A stretch of DNA of 64,000 nucleotides from Sphingobacterium sp. xlx-96. GTDB taxonomy: Bacteria > Bacteroidota > Bacteroidia > Sphingobacteriales > Sphingobacteriaceae. Below the pieces are notes generated by a model. It had not been told where the DNA came from, searched no databases, and was given only the letters and a program-made list of their open reading frames with translations. The stretch's first letter is position 1, and each line of letters starts with the position of its first letter. The position numbers and the translations under genes were made by a program. The stretch spans positions 372,001-436,000 of the forward strand of contig NZ_WFKM01000001.1 of NCBI RefSeq assembly GCF_011007365.1, given 5' to 3'. Shown here piece by piece: positions 8,730 to 17,419 of this stretch.

Positions 8730-9518
8730 ATGGATCTTAATTTGAGAGAAAAAGTTTTTATCGTAACGGGCGGAGCAAAGGGGATTGGCCGTGCAATAGT
8801 ACTGGCTTTGGCTAGGGAAGGTGCTATTCCTGTAATTGTCGGGCGTAGACAGGAAGACAATCTAGTGGTCCAACACGAGGTTGAAGCTATTGGAGGTAGG
8901 TGCTTGTCTATAGAGGCCGAGTTATCAGAGCCGAGTGCATGTACGCGTGCCGTAGCCCAGACACTACGTGTTTTCGGAAGAATCGATGGATTGGTCAATA
9001 ATGCCGGACAGAATGATGGTGTGGGATTGGCAAGTGGAAGTTACGAAAGTTTTGTGGCTTCTTTACATAAAAATTTGATTCATTACTACTTGATGGCCCA
9101 TCACGCATTGGATGCCCTGAAAGAAGCTAAAGGGGCTATTATTAATATTAGTTCCAAAACAGCGGAAACAGGGCAAGGGAATACTTCGGCTTATGCGGCG
9201 TCAAATGGTGGACGGAATGCGTTAACCAGAGAATGGGCGGTAGAGTTATTACCTTATGGTATACGTGTGAATGCGATTATTGTGGCTGAAGCAGCGACGC
9301 CACAATACGACACCTGGATAAAGACATTGAATAATCCCGAAGAAATGTTGAAGAAAATCACCGATCGTATTCCATTAGGCAATCGAATGACTACAGCGGA
9401 GGAAATTGCAGATACAGCTGTTTTCTTGTTGTCCAGTAGATCCAGTCATACCACAGGACAGCTCGTTTATGTAGATGGAGGTTATGTTCATTTGGATCGG
9501 GCACTGATTAAAGAATAA
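8730..9518 (+). CDS. SDR oxidoreductase, proposed L-fucose dehydrogenase, with Asn at the catalytic Lys position
   Basis: A 262-residue SDR with TGGAKGIGRAI near residue 12, NNAG near 90, INISSKTAET carrying the catalytic Ser, and the substrate-side segment EAATPQYDTWIKTL. The usual Tyr-x-x-x-Lys reads YAASN, so Tyr155 is present but residue 159 is Asn (codon AAT at 9204-9206). The gene is otherwise intact and highly regular. It sits directly after the lactonase, matching L-fucose oxidation to the lactone. My impression is that Bacteroidota homologues share this Asn; that needs an alignment. Otherwise the loss of Lys would question activity. A strong terminator follows. Confidence 0.8.
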   Translation: MDLNLREKVFIVTGGAKGIGRAIVLALAREGAIPVIVGRRQEDNLVVQHEVEAIGGRCLSIEAELSEPSACTRAVAQTLRVFGRIDGLVNNAGQNDGVGLASGSYESFVASLHKNLIHYYLMAHHALDALKEAKGAIINISSKTAETGQGNTSAYAASNGGRNALTREWAVELLPYGIRVNAIIVAEAATPQYDTWIKTLNNPEEMLKKITDRIPLGNRMTTAEEIADTAVFLLSSRSSHTTGQLVYVDGGYVHLDRALIKE

Positions 9519-9527
9519 ATATTTTGC

Positions 9528-9564
9528 ACCCTAGTCTGTAGGAGCTTACAGCCTAGGGTTTTTT
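9528..9564 (+). terminator. Rho-independent terminator of the fucose operon
   Basis: The stem arms ACCCTAG (9528-9534) and CTAGGGT (9553-9559) extend inwards through CTGTA and TTACAG and are followed by a run of T. It ends the plus-strand operon. The minus-strand lipase gene ends just beyond. Confidence 0.85.
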
Positions 9565-9569
9565 ATACA

Positions 9570-10628
9570 CTATCCTTTGGAAAGGAAATTCCATACCGAC
9601 TTTTTTCGTCGCTCCACTTCCTTTTGATCATGAATCAGTTCTTTCGCTAGTTTTTCCAGTACCGCTTCATTCTCGCTTATTATCTTATCTGCCAGTGCGA
9701 CAATTTTTTGGATGTTGGACTTACTTGCGGCATCCATTCCTGGAGCTATGGATGACAAATTATTTGGTTCGATACGAATGTAATTATCGGCCCGATTTAC
9801 GGATCGGAATAGCTGTCGGATAAAATAATCGTTACTTTCAGATGAACTTGACGTCATGATATCGACTAAGGCCGGTCCGATGGAAATGGCCCACTTTTTC
9901 TTGAAATCTTCGTAGTTGTAAGCATTTTTTGTAACTCCGGTTCCTAATGAAAGGATGTGTATGTCGTGTATGTTGAAGGTATTGAAGTTTTTTAAAACTT
10001 CAATTAACGCTGAGATGGCCGGGTTATGTGCAAATAGTCCGCCATCGACAAGGACATAGCGTGTGTTAGCGAGAGAGAAGATCTCGGCTACTGAAAAAAA
10101 AGTAGGTGCCGCAGAGGTTGCTCTACACACATCCCGCAAATAGAAATCTCTCGAGTCACCGTGAGTTATGGCTTTTTGCTGCCTAAAGAGCTGGTTTTTT
10201 CGTAGTTCTATGTTGTAGGCAGTTATGATGCAGGGTTTAATTAATTCACTGAGCTTGGTGTCACCAAAGTAGTCGTATAATACTTTTTCGATCACCTCTT
10301 CATTATAGATTTCGCTCACCAGACCAAATTTGCTTAAGAACCTTCGCCAGTTACTTGCATAGAAGATACTTTCGCCATGTTCTAAATAGATATCCAATGC
10401 CTCTCTTGCGGAATACTTAGGTTTTGTACGATCTTGGTCTGAAGGATATAATAGTATAGAAGTCAATATACCTCCCGTACTGGTGCCCGAGAAAAAGTCG
10501 AAATATTCTGAAATATTGGTTTTCGGATTGCCGCTAAGCTGCTTTAGTCTCTCCTCCAGGGCTACGATTACCATACCGGGGATAATTCCCCTTATTCCAC
10601 CACCATCAATAGAAAGTATTCGCTTCAT
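9570..10628 (-). CDS. Patatin-like phospholipase
   Basis: A 352-residue patatin-domain lipid acyl hydrolase. It has the oxyanion loop DGGGIRG (about residues 8-14), the nucleophile elbow GTSTG (48-52, Ser50) and the catalytic-dyad Asp in VLVDGGLFAHNPA. No signal peptide is visible, so it is probably cytosolic or membrane-associated. The charged C-terminus (QKEVERRKKSVW) has no recognised domain. It stands alone, convergent with the fucose operon. No cyclase or other CBASS-type partner is adjacent, so a housekeeping lipid role is likelier than defence. Confidence 0.9.
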   Translation of the reverse strand: MKRILSIDGGGIRGIIPGMVIVALEERLKQLSGNPKTNISEYFDFFSGTSTGGILTSILLYPSDQDRTKPKYSAREALDIYLEHGESIFYASNWRRFLSKFGLVSEIYNEEVIEKVLYDYFGDTKLSELIKPCIITAYNIELRKNQLFRQQKAITHGDSRDFYLRDVCRATSAAPTFFSVAEIFSLANTRYVLVDGGLFAHNPAISALIEVLKNFNTFNIHDIHILSLGTGVTKNAYNYEDFKKKWAISIGPALVDIMTSSSSESNDYFIRQLFRSVNRADNYIRIEPNNLSSIAPGMDAASKSNIQKIVALADKIISENEAVLEKLAKELIHDQKEVERRKKSVWNFLSKG

Positions 10629-10691
10629 TAATATTTTATTGACTTCCAGCTAAAAGTAGCGAATTTATAGCTAAAAAAAAAACAAAGGCGT

Positions 10692-11477
10692 TTAATTTAA
10701 AGATCCTTTTGCTGTTCCAGTTTCACCAATATCTTTTCGAGCGATTAATGTTGTAGGTGCTTTTTTGAAAACTTTTGACTGAGCTAGGTATTCTTTATTA
10801 TTTGCGTAAATAAACAACATTGAACCGTCTTTTATCGTATTTATTATGGGAGTATTCAGTTCTCTGGGCAATGCGGGACAGCCGTAACTGCGACCGAGCC
10901 TCCCGGTAGCATCAATAACCGCCTGACTACTATATGCTGCACCGTGGATTACCACTGCCCGTGGCCTAGCTTGGTCGTTAATTCCCTTTTCTAGTCCGTC
11001 AAGTACTAAAGAATAACCATTCCCTCCTTGATAAGTATTCGCGGTTTTATAAAATCCCAATGAACTTTGATAGGAACCGTGTCTGTTTGAAAAAGAAGTC
11101 GCATACTTCTCACCACTGTTTCTACCATGTGATACAATAGTATGAAAAAGTACTTTTCTGTTTTTCAAATCAATAACGACCATTCGTTTGTCGGTCGATG
11201 GCAATGAAAAATCTATAATACTGATAATATCTTTGTTTTTAAAAGACATATTTTCATACCCGTTCATGGCCATCTCAAATGCTTCAAATTTAAGTTTTCC
11301 TTTTAGCGCAATTTCCTGGTATAATTTTTCGATTTTGGATAGATTATTCTCTTCCTTTAAAGAGTCTACATTTTGGATAGTAGCGAGCGGTTGAGATTTT
11401 AGTTGATTAGAATGACTATGGATTGCAAAGAGACCTGCAAGTGATATTAGTCCTATAATAGCTATTGTTTTTTTCAT
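10692..11477 (-). CDS. Murein L,D-transpeptidase catalytic domain protein (YkuD_2-like)
   Basis: A 261-residue protein with an N-terminal hydrophobic signal or anchor (residues 1-20). Its catalytic region reads VVIHGAAYSS followed by GRSYGCPALPRE. The His and the Cys in SYGCPAL match the cysteine L,D-transpeptidase/YkuD_2 families, which act on peptidoglycan stem peptides in the periplasm. Its preceding domain (KNKDIISIIDFSLPSTDKRMVVIDL) is typical of the family. The start is directly preceded by repeat copy G. A second L,D-transpeptidase gene with its own element copy lies just upstream. Confidence 0.85.
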   Translation of the reverse strand: MKKTIAIIGLISLAGLFAIHSHSNQLKSQPLATIQNVDSLKEENNLSKIEKLYQEIALKGKLKFEAFEMAMNGYENMSFKNKDIISIIDFSLPSTDKRMVVIDLKNRKVLFHTIVSHGRNSGEKYATSFSNRHGSYQSSLGFYKTANTYQGGNGYSLVLDGLEKGINDQARPRAVVIHGAAYSSQAVIDATGRLGRSYGCPALPRELNTPIINTIKDGSMLFIYANNKEYLAQSKVFKKAPTTLIARKDIGETGTAKGSLN

Positions 11478-11558
11478 ATGTGTCTCCCTTGTTCCTTATC
11501 TTACATATGGAATACTCATGAGTGTTTTTGCTTAGCGCTAAACATGAGTATTTCATAT
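11478..11558 (-). repeat. Start-codon-associated intergenic element, copy G (before an L,D-transpeptidase gene)
   Basis: A 16-bp inverted repeat with one mismatch, ATATGGAATACTCATG (11505-11520) and CATGAGTATTTCATAT (11543-11558). On the gene strand it reads ATGAAATACTCATG, then TTTAGCGCTAAGC, then GAGTATTCCATATG. The tail AAGATAAGGAACAAGG leads to ACATATG at the start codon. This is the short class, with the same overall size as copy B. Confidence 0.75.
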
Positions 11559-11639
11559 ACATACATTTCCTTCCGTATACAAAGGTCGTTACCAATGTGT
11601 TATAAAAATGTTAAGAAATGTTAATTCTTGTCGAAATGG

Positions 11640-12698
11640 TTAATTTATGACAATTACGAGGGAAGAAAACGGCTTAATCCAGTCATAAACAAACTTTGCA
11701 TGCGAGGATGCATTCCTAACACACATATGTGATCGAGGGGTGGTACCGAGTGTCCAACTATGTTCGATGATTTTAGCTTTTGGATCATTAGTAGGTACTC
11801 CATGGATATATGCACCATTTGTAAATCTGCTGGCCCAAGGAGCATAACCGGCTATTGTTGTAGTGCCATCAGCGTAGTAGAACATCTTGTTTTTTTGTTC
11901 CTGGAGTAAATATATACCTACGGGCGTCTCCATGGCATAAGGAGGATTATGCTTTCCAGTTGTTGCAGGATTCATACTTCGGATGATCCATTCTTTTTCT
12001 GAGTGTTCTAGAGCACAAATATTTTGATTTGTAACATCAACAACTACAACATGTTTGAAAGTAGCTGTATCACCGATAGATTTGACATAGCGTTTTGGGA
12101 TATCCCATTCCCCATCAATATTGGTGAGCCCCTTGATTCGAACCATTTTTAACGTATCACTGGATAATAGTTTTACCAACGACCCATCTCTTCCATAAAT
12201 GGTTGGTGTTTTTGTCTCGCCTAGTTTGTATAAAGGTGCGGATTGGTACCGTTCGGTACCCAAAGTATCGGATACTCTTTTATAAGCATTCCTTTTGAAA
12301 TTCGCTACCGTAGGGGCCTCTCCATTTCTGTTTTTATAGTTTACGACCAGTCCGTAGTTATTATGTTCACGTTGGAAATTTTCGATATATGCTAGTTTCT
12401 CTTTAATCTTTTCCCATTGAAATACCCTAAAAGTGTCCCTGTATTTGTATCTATCTTCTAAAGTGTACTTGTCGTATATCAAATCTTTTGTCAGTACGAT
12501 ATCTGATGCTGTACGTGGTTTAGCTTTTTGTTTTTCTTCTTCTTCTGCTTTTTTTACCAAGGCGATACTATCGAGCTTTATTTTTTTGCTGTCAACGTTT
12601 TTGGGTGATGCCTGCCGGTCACAAGAAACAAACAAAGTTAGCGCTATAACAAAAAACATAAAATTACCTGCGCAGCTTATACTAAGTGAAAATTTCAT
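11640..12698 (-). CDS. L,D-transpeptidase (YkuD domain) lipoprotein
   Basis: The 352-residue precursor has a lipobox LFVSC (Cys26), so it is probably membrane-anchored. A charged linker (about 30-65) and a middle domain precede the YkuD catalytic core. The core carries GAYIHGVPTN and the nucleophile region TPRSHMCVRN, matching the His-plus-Ser-His-x-Cys-x-Arg signature. It would cross-link peptidoglycan or attach proteins to it through 3-3 type bonds. It is transcribed in the same direction as the other L,D-transpeptidase at 10692. Its leader is repeat copy H. Confidence 0.88.
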   Translation of the reverse strand: MKFSLSISCAGNFMFFVIALTLFVSCDRQASPKNVDSKKIKLDSIALVKKAEEEEKQKAKPRTASDIVLTKDLIYDKYTLEDRYKYRDTFRVFQWEKIKEKLAYIENFQREHNNYGLVVNYKNRNGEAPTVANFKRNAYKRVSDTLGTERYQSAPLYKLGETKTPTIYGRDGSLVKLLSSDTLKMVRIKGLTNIDGEWDIPKRYVKSIGDTATFKHVVVVDVTNQNICALEHSEKEWIIRSMNPATTGKHNPPYAMETPVGIYLLQEQKNKMFYYADGTTTIAGYAPWASRFTNGAYIHGVPTNDPKAKIIEHSWTLGTTPRSHMCVRNASSHAKFVYDWIKPFSSLVIVIN

Positions 12699-12839
12699 AT
12701 GTAAATAATTATTTTAGAGTGTTTGTTTTCATTTGTATAAATGAGCTCCTTTCACTTGGTTTGTCTTTTGATCGTCATAGGGAATATCCAAAATATTCTC
12801 GTATGTGTTTGTACGTCCTGTACTACATGTATATTTCAT
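12699..12839 (-). repeat. Start-codon-associated intergenic element, copy H (before the L,D-transpeptidase lipoprotein gene)
   Basis: On the gene strand it begins ATGAAATATACATGTAG, then ACAAACACATACG, then GGATATTCCCTATGACG. The conserved tail box is ATCAAAAGACAAACC. A distal part (GAGCTCAT, then AAATAATTATTTAC and ATATG) is shared with copy C. It ends exactly at the gene ATG (12698). This is the long class. Confidence 0.72.
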
Positions 12840-13103
12840 ATAAGGGCTAATCTTAATAATTAAAAAAGAATATAGCAACGTTTGTACCAAAATCGGTTGA
12901 ATTTGTGTTTATTTGATCTTTAGCTCTAAAAACAGCTGTTTTCAGCCATTATGCTACATGTAAATTACGTCAAGTACCCCGAAGTGTGTTTCAGTGTGTA
13001 AGCACCTATACTCCCCTGGTTAAAAAAAGACGGTACAGCCCTAGCCCTTTGGTGTGTTGTTGGAAAAGCGTAATGAGGACAAGCTGTTTCAGCAGGCATG
13101 CCA
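12840..13103. other. Gap between the L,D-transpeptidase leader and the membrane protein gene
   Basis: AT-rich with no open frame of note. A small AAAACAGCTGTTTT palindrome sits near 12930. I see no convincing promoter or RNA here. Confidence 0.4.
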
Positions 13104-13703
13104 TTAGATGATTGGGAATAATTTAGTTTCTGACTGTCTGCTGAGCGATTTCAATTTGTCAAAGAAAAGCTTATTCTTCGGGTTTTCTAAAAGGAGGTAA
13201 GGTAAAAATATCATTTTTGTTCCGATTGCAATCTGGTAATAGCCCAGCAACATACCGTTGTTTTTTTGCACAGCTTGTACCTCACTGAGTTTTTTGATAT
13301 CCGTCAGCAAGTTGAATTTAATGGAGCTGCCATCCAACCATTCGATGTATATCACCTGTGATTCAGAATCATAGTTTATTTTTTGATTCCTGATTGTCTT
13401 AACATGATTGTTGAATACGAAAAATTGGCCGATAAGGTATAGGCTTATCGGTAGCATGATCAGTGCAATTTTGAATTTTGCAGCAATAAGTAGAATGATA
13501 CATAGTAATATCATACCTGTCCCCACGGTATATAGTACGCGTTTTAATCCCCGTTTTAATAAAGGAGTAGGGATTCCAATCTCTGTCACACCAGGGGATA
13601 AGGGGATTTCTTGGACTTTACCGAAATTGAAAAAGTTAAGCCGGCGGAGGATAAAGTATATCAATACCGCCAGCAAAATACCTATAATGATGATTTTACC
13701 CAA
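13104..13703 (-). CDS. Uncharacterised membrane protein
   Basis: A 199-residue protein with an N-terminal membrane helix (about 1-17) and a helix pair at about 57-95. The soluble C-terminal part is rich in beta strands (VIYIEWLDGSSIKFNLLTDI). The arrangement resembles small PH-like membrane proteins, but I recognise no named family. It lies 11 bases downstream of panB on the same strand and could be co-transcribed with it. No functional residue can be pointed to. Confidence 0.6.
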   Translation of the reverse strand: MGKIIIIGILLAVLIYFILRRLNFFNFGKVQEIPLSPGVTEIGIPTPLLKRGLKRVLYTVGTGMILLCIILLIAAKFKIALIMLPISLYLIGQFFVFNNHVKTIRNQKINYDSESQVIYIEWLDGSSIKFNLLTDIKKLSEVQAVQKNNGMLLGYYQIAIGTKMIFLPYLLLENPKNKLFFDKLKSLSRQSETKLFPII

Positions 13704-13714
13704 AGCTTATTTCT

Positions 13715-14530
13715 TTAGTACTGTTCGTTTTCGTTGGGGTATTCTACCGCTTTTACATCGGCTACGTACTGAGCAACAGCAGTAGTGATCTGTTCGTAAA
13801 GATTGACGTATTGACGTAAAAATTTCGGTTTGAAGTCTTTCGTCATGCCCAGCATGTCGTTTACTACTAACACTTGTCCATCACAGCCAGCTCCAGCGCC
13901 GATACCTATAGTCGGGATCTGTAGCGATTTAGAAACTTCCTCTGCTAATTGAGCCGGTATTTTTTCAAGAACTATTGCAAAACACCCAGCTTGTTGTAGC
14001 GCTAAGGCATCTCTTTTTAGTTTGTCGGCTTCCGCATCTTCTTTGGCACGGACACCAAAACTACCGAATTGATGGATCGATTGGGGAGTTAATCCCAAGT
14101 GGCCACATACCGGTATACCTGCCTTTACTATCTTTTTTATGTTGTCGATTATTTCTTCTCCACCCTCCAGTTTAAGCGCGTGGGCGCCGGATTCCTTCAT
14201 CATCCTTACAGCAGCGTCATAGGCTTTTTCTATTGATCCCTGATACGTTCCAAAAGGCAGGTCTGCCAGTACCATCGCTCGTTGACAGCCTCTAACAACA
14301 GCCGCGGTATGATAGATCATATTGTCTAATGTAATAGGGAGCGTTGTTTCATAACCAGCGAATACATTGGCTGCTGAGTCGCCTACCAAAACGATATCTA
14401 CTCCAGACTCATCTAAAGCTCTCGCCATTGAATAGTCATAGCCTGTCAGCATACTTATTTTTTCGCCACGTAATTTCATTTCTTTGATAATAGAAACGGT
14501 AACGCGCTTAATGATTTTATTTACGGACAT
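13715..14530 (-). CDS. panB: 3-methyl-2-oxobutanoate hydroxymethyltransferase
   Basis: The first enzyme of pantothenate synthesis: it makes ketopantoate from 2-oxoisovalerate and methylene-tetrahydrofolate. A 271-residue protein results when the start is taken at 14530 (MSVNKIIKRV). The frame stays open further upstream, but that part is hydrophobic and unlike PanB. Diagnostic stretches are SMLTGYDYSMARALDESGVD, LVGDSAANVFAGYETTLP (Mg2+-binding Asp), LKLEGGEE, GHLGLTPQSIHQFG and PTIGIGAGAGCDGQVLV. Length and motifs are normal for the enzyme. No panC is adjacent. Confidence 0.95.
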   Translation of the reverse strand: MSVNKIIKRVTVSIIKEMKLRGEKISMLTGYDYSMARALDESGVDIVLVGDSAANVFAGYETTLPITLDNMIYHTAAVVRGCQRAMVLADLPFGTYQGSIEKAYDAAVRMMKESGAHALKLEGGEEIIDNIKKIVKAGIPVCGHLGLTPQSIHQFGSFGVRAKEDAEADKLKRDALALQQAGCFAIVLEKIPAQLAEEVSKSLQIPTIGIGAGAGCDGQVLVVNDMLGMTKDFKPKFLRQYVNLYEQITTAVAQYVADVKAVEYPNENEQY

Positions 14531-14912
14531 GATATAAATGTTATGCTGCAAAATTATAAATAATATACCGCTGGTCGGCATAATAATGTAAAAACCTTGT
14601 GTTACCAACTTGAATTCGATTAATAAACCTTCTTTTGCAGCATCTAAAAACTAGACTGGTTTGCTAGGCATCTGCCTTCGGCTGTCGTCGCTCCTTCTAC
14701 CAATTACAGATTTACTTTTACTGTCATCAAATCACCGCCGTGTTTATTAAAATACGGACCTCTCAAAGACAAATAAGAGGCGTCATTGCTGGGCTACAAA
14801 TCGATCTTATAGCAACATAGCTATAAAGTCCATCAATAAATATTGATATTCAGTAAAATAACAATCGAACTCAGGTTGCTAAATAATCGGCTAGTTTTTA
14901 TATTTTTGTATT
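14531..14912. other. Intergenic region between panB and the rluA-type gene
   Basis: This 382-base divergent gap has no supported gene. A TATTTTTG element at 14901-14908 fits the TAnnTTTG consensus, but it lies so close to the ATG at 14913 that it would imply a leaderless transcript. No tRNA-like or riboswitch-like fold is apparent. Confidence 0.4.
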
Positions 14913-15656
14913 ATGATTCAAAACGATACCCGTTTATTTAAATATCCAAAATTCAGTGATCTTATTATTCACGAAGACGACAACCTTATTGTCATAAACA
15001 AGCCCCCATTTATAGCTTCCTTGGACGAGCGTGAAGGAGGTGAGGTTAATATTCTTCGCTTAGCAAAGCGGTATTACGCGGATGCACAGATCTGTCATCG
15101 ATTGGATAAAGATACATCCGGCATACTTCTGATTGCTAAGAATCCAGAAACTTACCGTCTTGTCTCTATCGAATTTGAAAAACGAAGAGTAAATAAAGTA
15201 TATCATGCCATTATACAAGGCACGCATACATTTGACAACCTGAAAGTTGATCTTCCTATTCTGAATCAGGGAAATAAAAATGTAAGTATCGATCGGGCCA
15301 ACGGGAAACCCGCTGAGACAATTTTTAATAGTATTCGTTATTTTAAACATTTTACATTGGTAGAGTGTAAGCCTATAACCGGCCGCATGCACCAGATACG
15401 CATACATCTGGCTACCCAACATGCTGCTATTGTTGGAGATACAATGTACCGTGGTAAACCCGTATATCTATCTCAGATCAAGAAGCGTGGATTTACGATG
15501 TCGAAAGACGAGGAAGAACAGCCTATCATGAAGCGTTTTGCTCTTCACTCGAAAAGGACCGATTTTACCATCGATGGCAAGAGTTACTCCTTTGAGGCTG
15601 ATTACCCGAAAGACTTCGCAACTTTGTTAAAACAATTAGAAAAATTTGATTCCTAG
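14913..15656 (+). CDS. RluA-family pseudouridine synthase
   Basis: A 247-residue protein with the catalytic motif HRLDKDTSG (Asp65) and the closing motif GRMHQIRIHLATQHAAIVGD typical of RluA/RluC/RluD. No N-terminal S4 domain is visible; the catalytic domain starts almost at once with DLIIHEDDNLIVINKP. Target could be rRNA or tRNA uridine; the sequence alone does not say which. It is followed after 12 bases by the TlpA-like gene on the same strand. Confidence 0.9.
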   Translation: MIQNDTRLFKYPKFSDLIIHEDDNLIVINKPPFIASLDEREGGEVNILRLAKRYYADAQICHRLDKDTSGILLIAKNPETYRLVSIEFEKRRVNKVYHAIIQGTHTFDNLKVDLPILNQGNKNVSIDRANGKPAETIFNSIRYFKHFTLVECKPITGRMHQIRIHLATQHAAIVGDTMYRGKPVYLSQIKKRGFTMSKDEEEQPIMKRFALHSKRTDFTIDGKSYSFEADYPKDFATLLKQLEKFDS

Positions 15657-15668
15657 TCGATAAGCGTT

Positions 15669-16283
15669 ATGGCGGATAAAAAGAAAGTAAAAAATATAAT
15701 TAGCTGGGTGGTTTTTGTTCTGGCAATGGGGTTTATTTTATGGTCGCCAAGCCGGATTTTTATCCAACAGCAGCTGATGAAAATAGGTTTTTTTAAACCA
15801 AAACTGGAAAAACCTGTTGAAGATGCCACTTTGGCAAAATCCGAAGTAAATCCAAGTGCAGCTGTTGCGGCAGTCGATAAGGCCTCATTCGTCGGTGCTG
15901 ATAACAAGATATACGATACCGAACAGCTTCGGGGAAAGGTATTGTTTATCAATTTTTGGGCGACCTGGTGTCCTCCATGCAGAGCAGAGATGCCGTCGAT
16001 TCAGACATTATACGATAAATTCAAAGGCAATGACCAGATAGAATTTTTAATCGTGGAGATTGAGGGAGACGTCGAGGGTACGGATAAGTTTTTGAAAGAG
16101 CAGGATTTGCAGCTTCCTATTGTATATCCAAATGGGGAGATTCCTACCAACTGGTTAGGAGGTTCTATTCCGACTACTGTCATTTTAGACAAGAACGGAA
16201 AGATTGCGGCCAAGGAAGAAGGTATGTACGATTATTCTACGAAAGAAGTAGAAGAGTTTGTTCAAAACTTGATTAACCAATAA
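15669..16283 (+). CDS. TlpA-like membrane-anchored thioredoxin
   Basis: A 204-residue protein with a single N-terminal membrane helix (about 8-28), an Ala/Lys-rich linker and a TlpA/ResA thioredoxin domain. The active site is FWATWCPPCRAEMPS (Cys101 and Cys104) and the cis-proline region is GGSIPTTVILD. It faces the periplasm and probably reduces disulfides, for example in cytochrome c maturation or exported proteins. Likely co-transcribed with the pseudouridine synthase gene. It is followed by repeat copy C and pyrF. Confidence 0.9.
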   Translation: MADKKKVKNIISWVVFVLAMGFILWSPSRIFIQQQLMKIGFFKPKLEKPVEDATLAKSEVNPSAAVAAVDKASFVGADNKIYDTEQLRGKVLFINFWATWCPPCRAEMPSIQTLYDKFKGNDQIEFLIVEIEGDVEGTDKFLKEQDLQLPIVYPNGEIPTNWLGGSIPTTVILDKNGKIAAKEEGMYDYSTKEVEEFVQNLINQ

Positions 16284-16290
16284 TAATTAA

Positions 16291-16443
16291 ATGAAATATC
16301 CATGTTACAGAACAGTATAAACACGAATGGCCGCGAAGAAGCATACACTTTGCAACAAAATCGTGTATAGTATACTTTGGATATTCCATAGGATCATTAA
16401 AAGTCAAACCGAGTTTGCGAGCTCATGAAATAATTATTTACTT
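16291..16443 (+). repeat. Start-codon-associated intergenic element, copy C (before pyrF)
   Basis: It begins ATGAAATATCCATG and reaches the right terminal repeat GGATATTCC near 16379-16387. The interior has a stem ATACAC/GTGTAT. The tail box is ATCATTAAAAGTCAAACC, then GAGCTCATGAAATAATTATTTAC leads to the pyrF ATG at 16444. Its core aligns closely with copy D and its distal part with copy H. Confidence 0.78.
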
Positions 16444-17277
16444 ATGAATAGACAAGAGCTCATAGAGCAGATTAAAGAAAAGCAATCCTTCCTTTGTGTG
16501 GGATTGGATACAGATATTACGAAGATACCGGAACATCTCTTAGAAGAAGAGGATCCTATTTTTACGTTTAATAAAGCTATCATCGAGGCTACTGAAGATC
16601 TTTGTGTAGCGTATAAGCCCAATATTGCATTTTATGAGAGTTATGGTGTAAGGGGCTGGCAGTCTTTACAGAAGACCTGGCAGATAATTCCTAAAAGCTG
16701 TTTCAGTATCGCTGATGCCAAGCGAGGTGACATCGGAAATACCTCCAACATGTATGCGCAGGCTTTTTTTGATGAAGCAGTTTCTGGAATGGGGTTTGAT
16801 TCCATTACGATAGCGCCCTATATGGGGAAAGATTCGGTGACCCCTTTTTTGGATTTTGAAGGCAAGTGGGCTATCGTGTTGGCATTGACCTCTAATGAAG
16901 GAAGCAAGGACTTTCAGAATTTTTCGAACAGCAGTGGTAAACATCTGTTTGAAGAGGTCATCGATAAGGTGAACTGTTGGGGTACAGATGAGAATCTGAT
17001 GTATGTGGTGGGAGCGACGCGTGGAGAAGCTTTTTTGAAAATTAGGGAGCATGCTCCAGATCACTTTCTATTGGTTCCGGGAGTAGGTGCACAAGGGGGA
17101 TCTCTTCAGGATGTCTGTAAATACGGTATGAATAAAGACTGTGGCCTATTGGTTAATAGTACAAGAGGTATTATATACGCGTCAAACGGCAAGGACTTTG
17201 CTGAACGTGCGCGTGAAGAAGCACAGAAGCTCCAAAAAGAAATGGCGCTAGAGCTTATACAGGCTGGGCTGATTTAA
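16444..17277 (+). CDS. pyrF: Orotidine 5'-phosphate decarboxylase, group 2
   Basis: The last step of UMP synthesis, decarboxylating OMP. The 277-residue length and motif layout fit the longer group 2 form. [14 protein letters not shown] is near residue 17, [14 protein letters not shown] carries the catalytic Asp-x-Lys-x-x-Asp, and [13 protein letters not shown] precedes [14 protein letters not shown] strong hairpin terminator follows. The 5' leader is repeat copy C, so expression may depend on that element. Confidence 0.96.
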   Translation: MNRQELIEQIKEKQSFLCVGLDTDITKIPEHLLEEEDPIFTFNKAIIEATEDLCVAYKPNIAFYESYGVRGWQSLQKTWQIIPKSCFSIADAKRGDIGNTSNMYAQAFFDEAVSGMGFDSITIAPYMGKDSVTPFLDFEGKWAIVLALTSNEGSKDFQNFSNSSGKHLFEEVIDKVNCWGTDENLMYVVGATRGEAFLKIREHAPDHFLLVPGVGAQGGSLQDVCKYGMNKDCGLLVNSTRGIIYASNGKDFAERAREEAQKLQKEMALELIQAGLI

Positions 17278-17314
17278 TGCCGGGCTTTGATTAAAGGAAA
17301 TATAACAATTTCGT

Positions 17315-17353
17315 ATATGGAGCGACCTATGCATGGTCGCTCCATATTTTTTT
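17315..17353 (+). terminator. Rho-independent terminator after pyrF
   Basis: A perfect 13-bp stem, ATATGGAGCGACC with GGTCGCTCCATAT, has a seven-base loop and is followed by six or more T. Confidence 0.92.
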
Positions 17354-17392
17354 ATAAGTATTTTTTGAAAGTTGAAATATCTGAACTATATT

Positions 17393-17416
17393 AGTGTATT
17401 ATTTAAATAGTACACT
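17393..17416 (+). promoter_or_regulatory. Palindromic operator, probable GntR/YtrA-type binding site
   Basis: Arms AGTGTA (17393-17398) and TACACT (17411-17416) surround a near-symmetric ATTTAAAT centre. The site ends three bases before the ATG of the ABC ATPase gene. Its size and symmetry fit a dimeric YtrA-type GntR repressor, and such a regulator is encoded in the same operon (19071). Confidence 0.7.
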
Positions 17417-17419
17417 AGT

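Noticed and set aside
9570-10628. Patatin as a phage-defence (CBASS-type) effector
   Set aside because: No nucleotide cyclase or ancillary genes adjoin it; neighbours are metabolic and cell wall genes.
14531-14608. Longer PanB beginning at 14608
   Set aside because: The extra N-terminus is hydrophobic and unrelated to PanB; the conserved protein begins at 14530.
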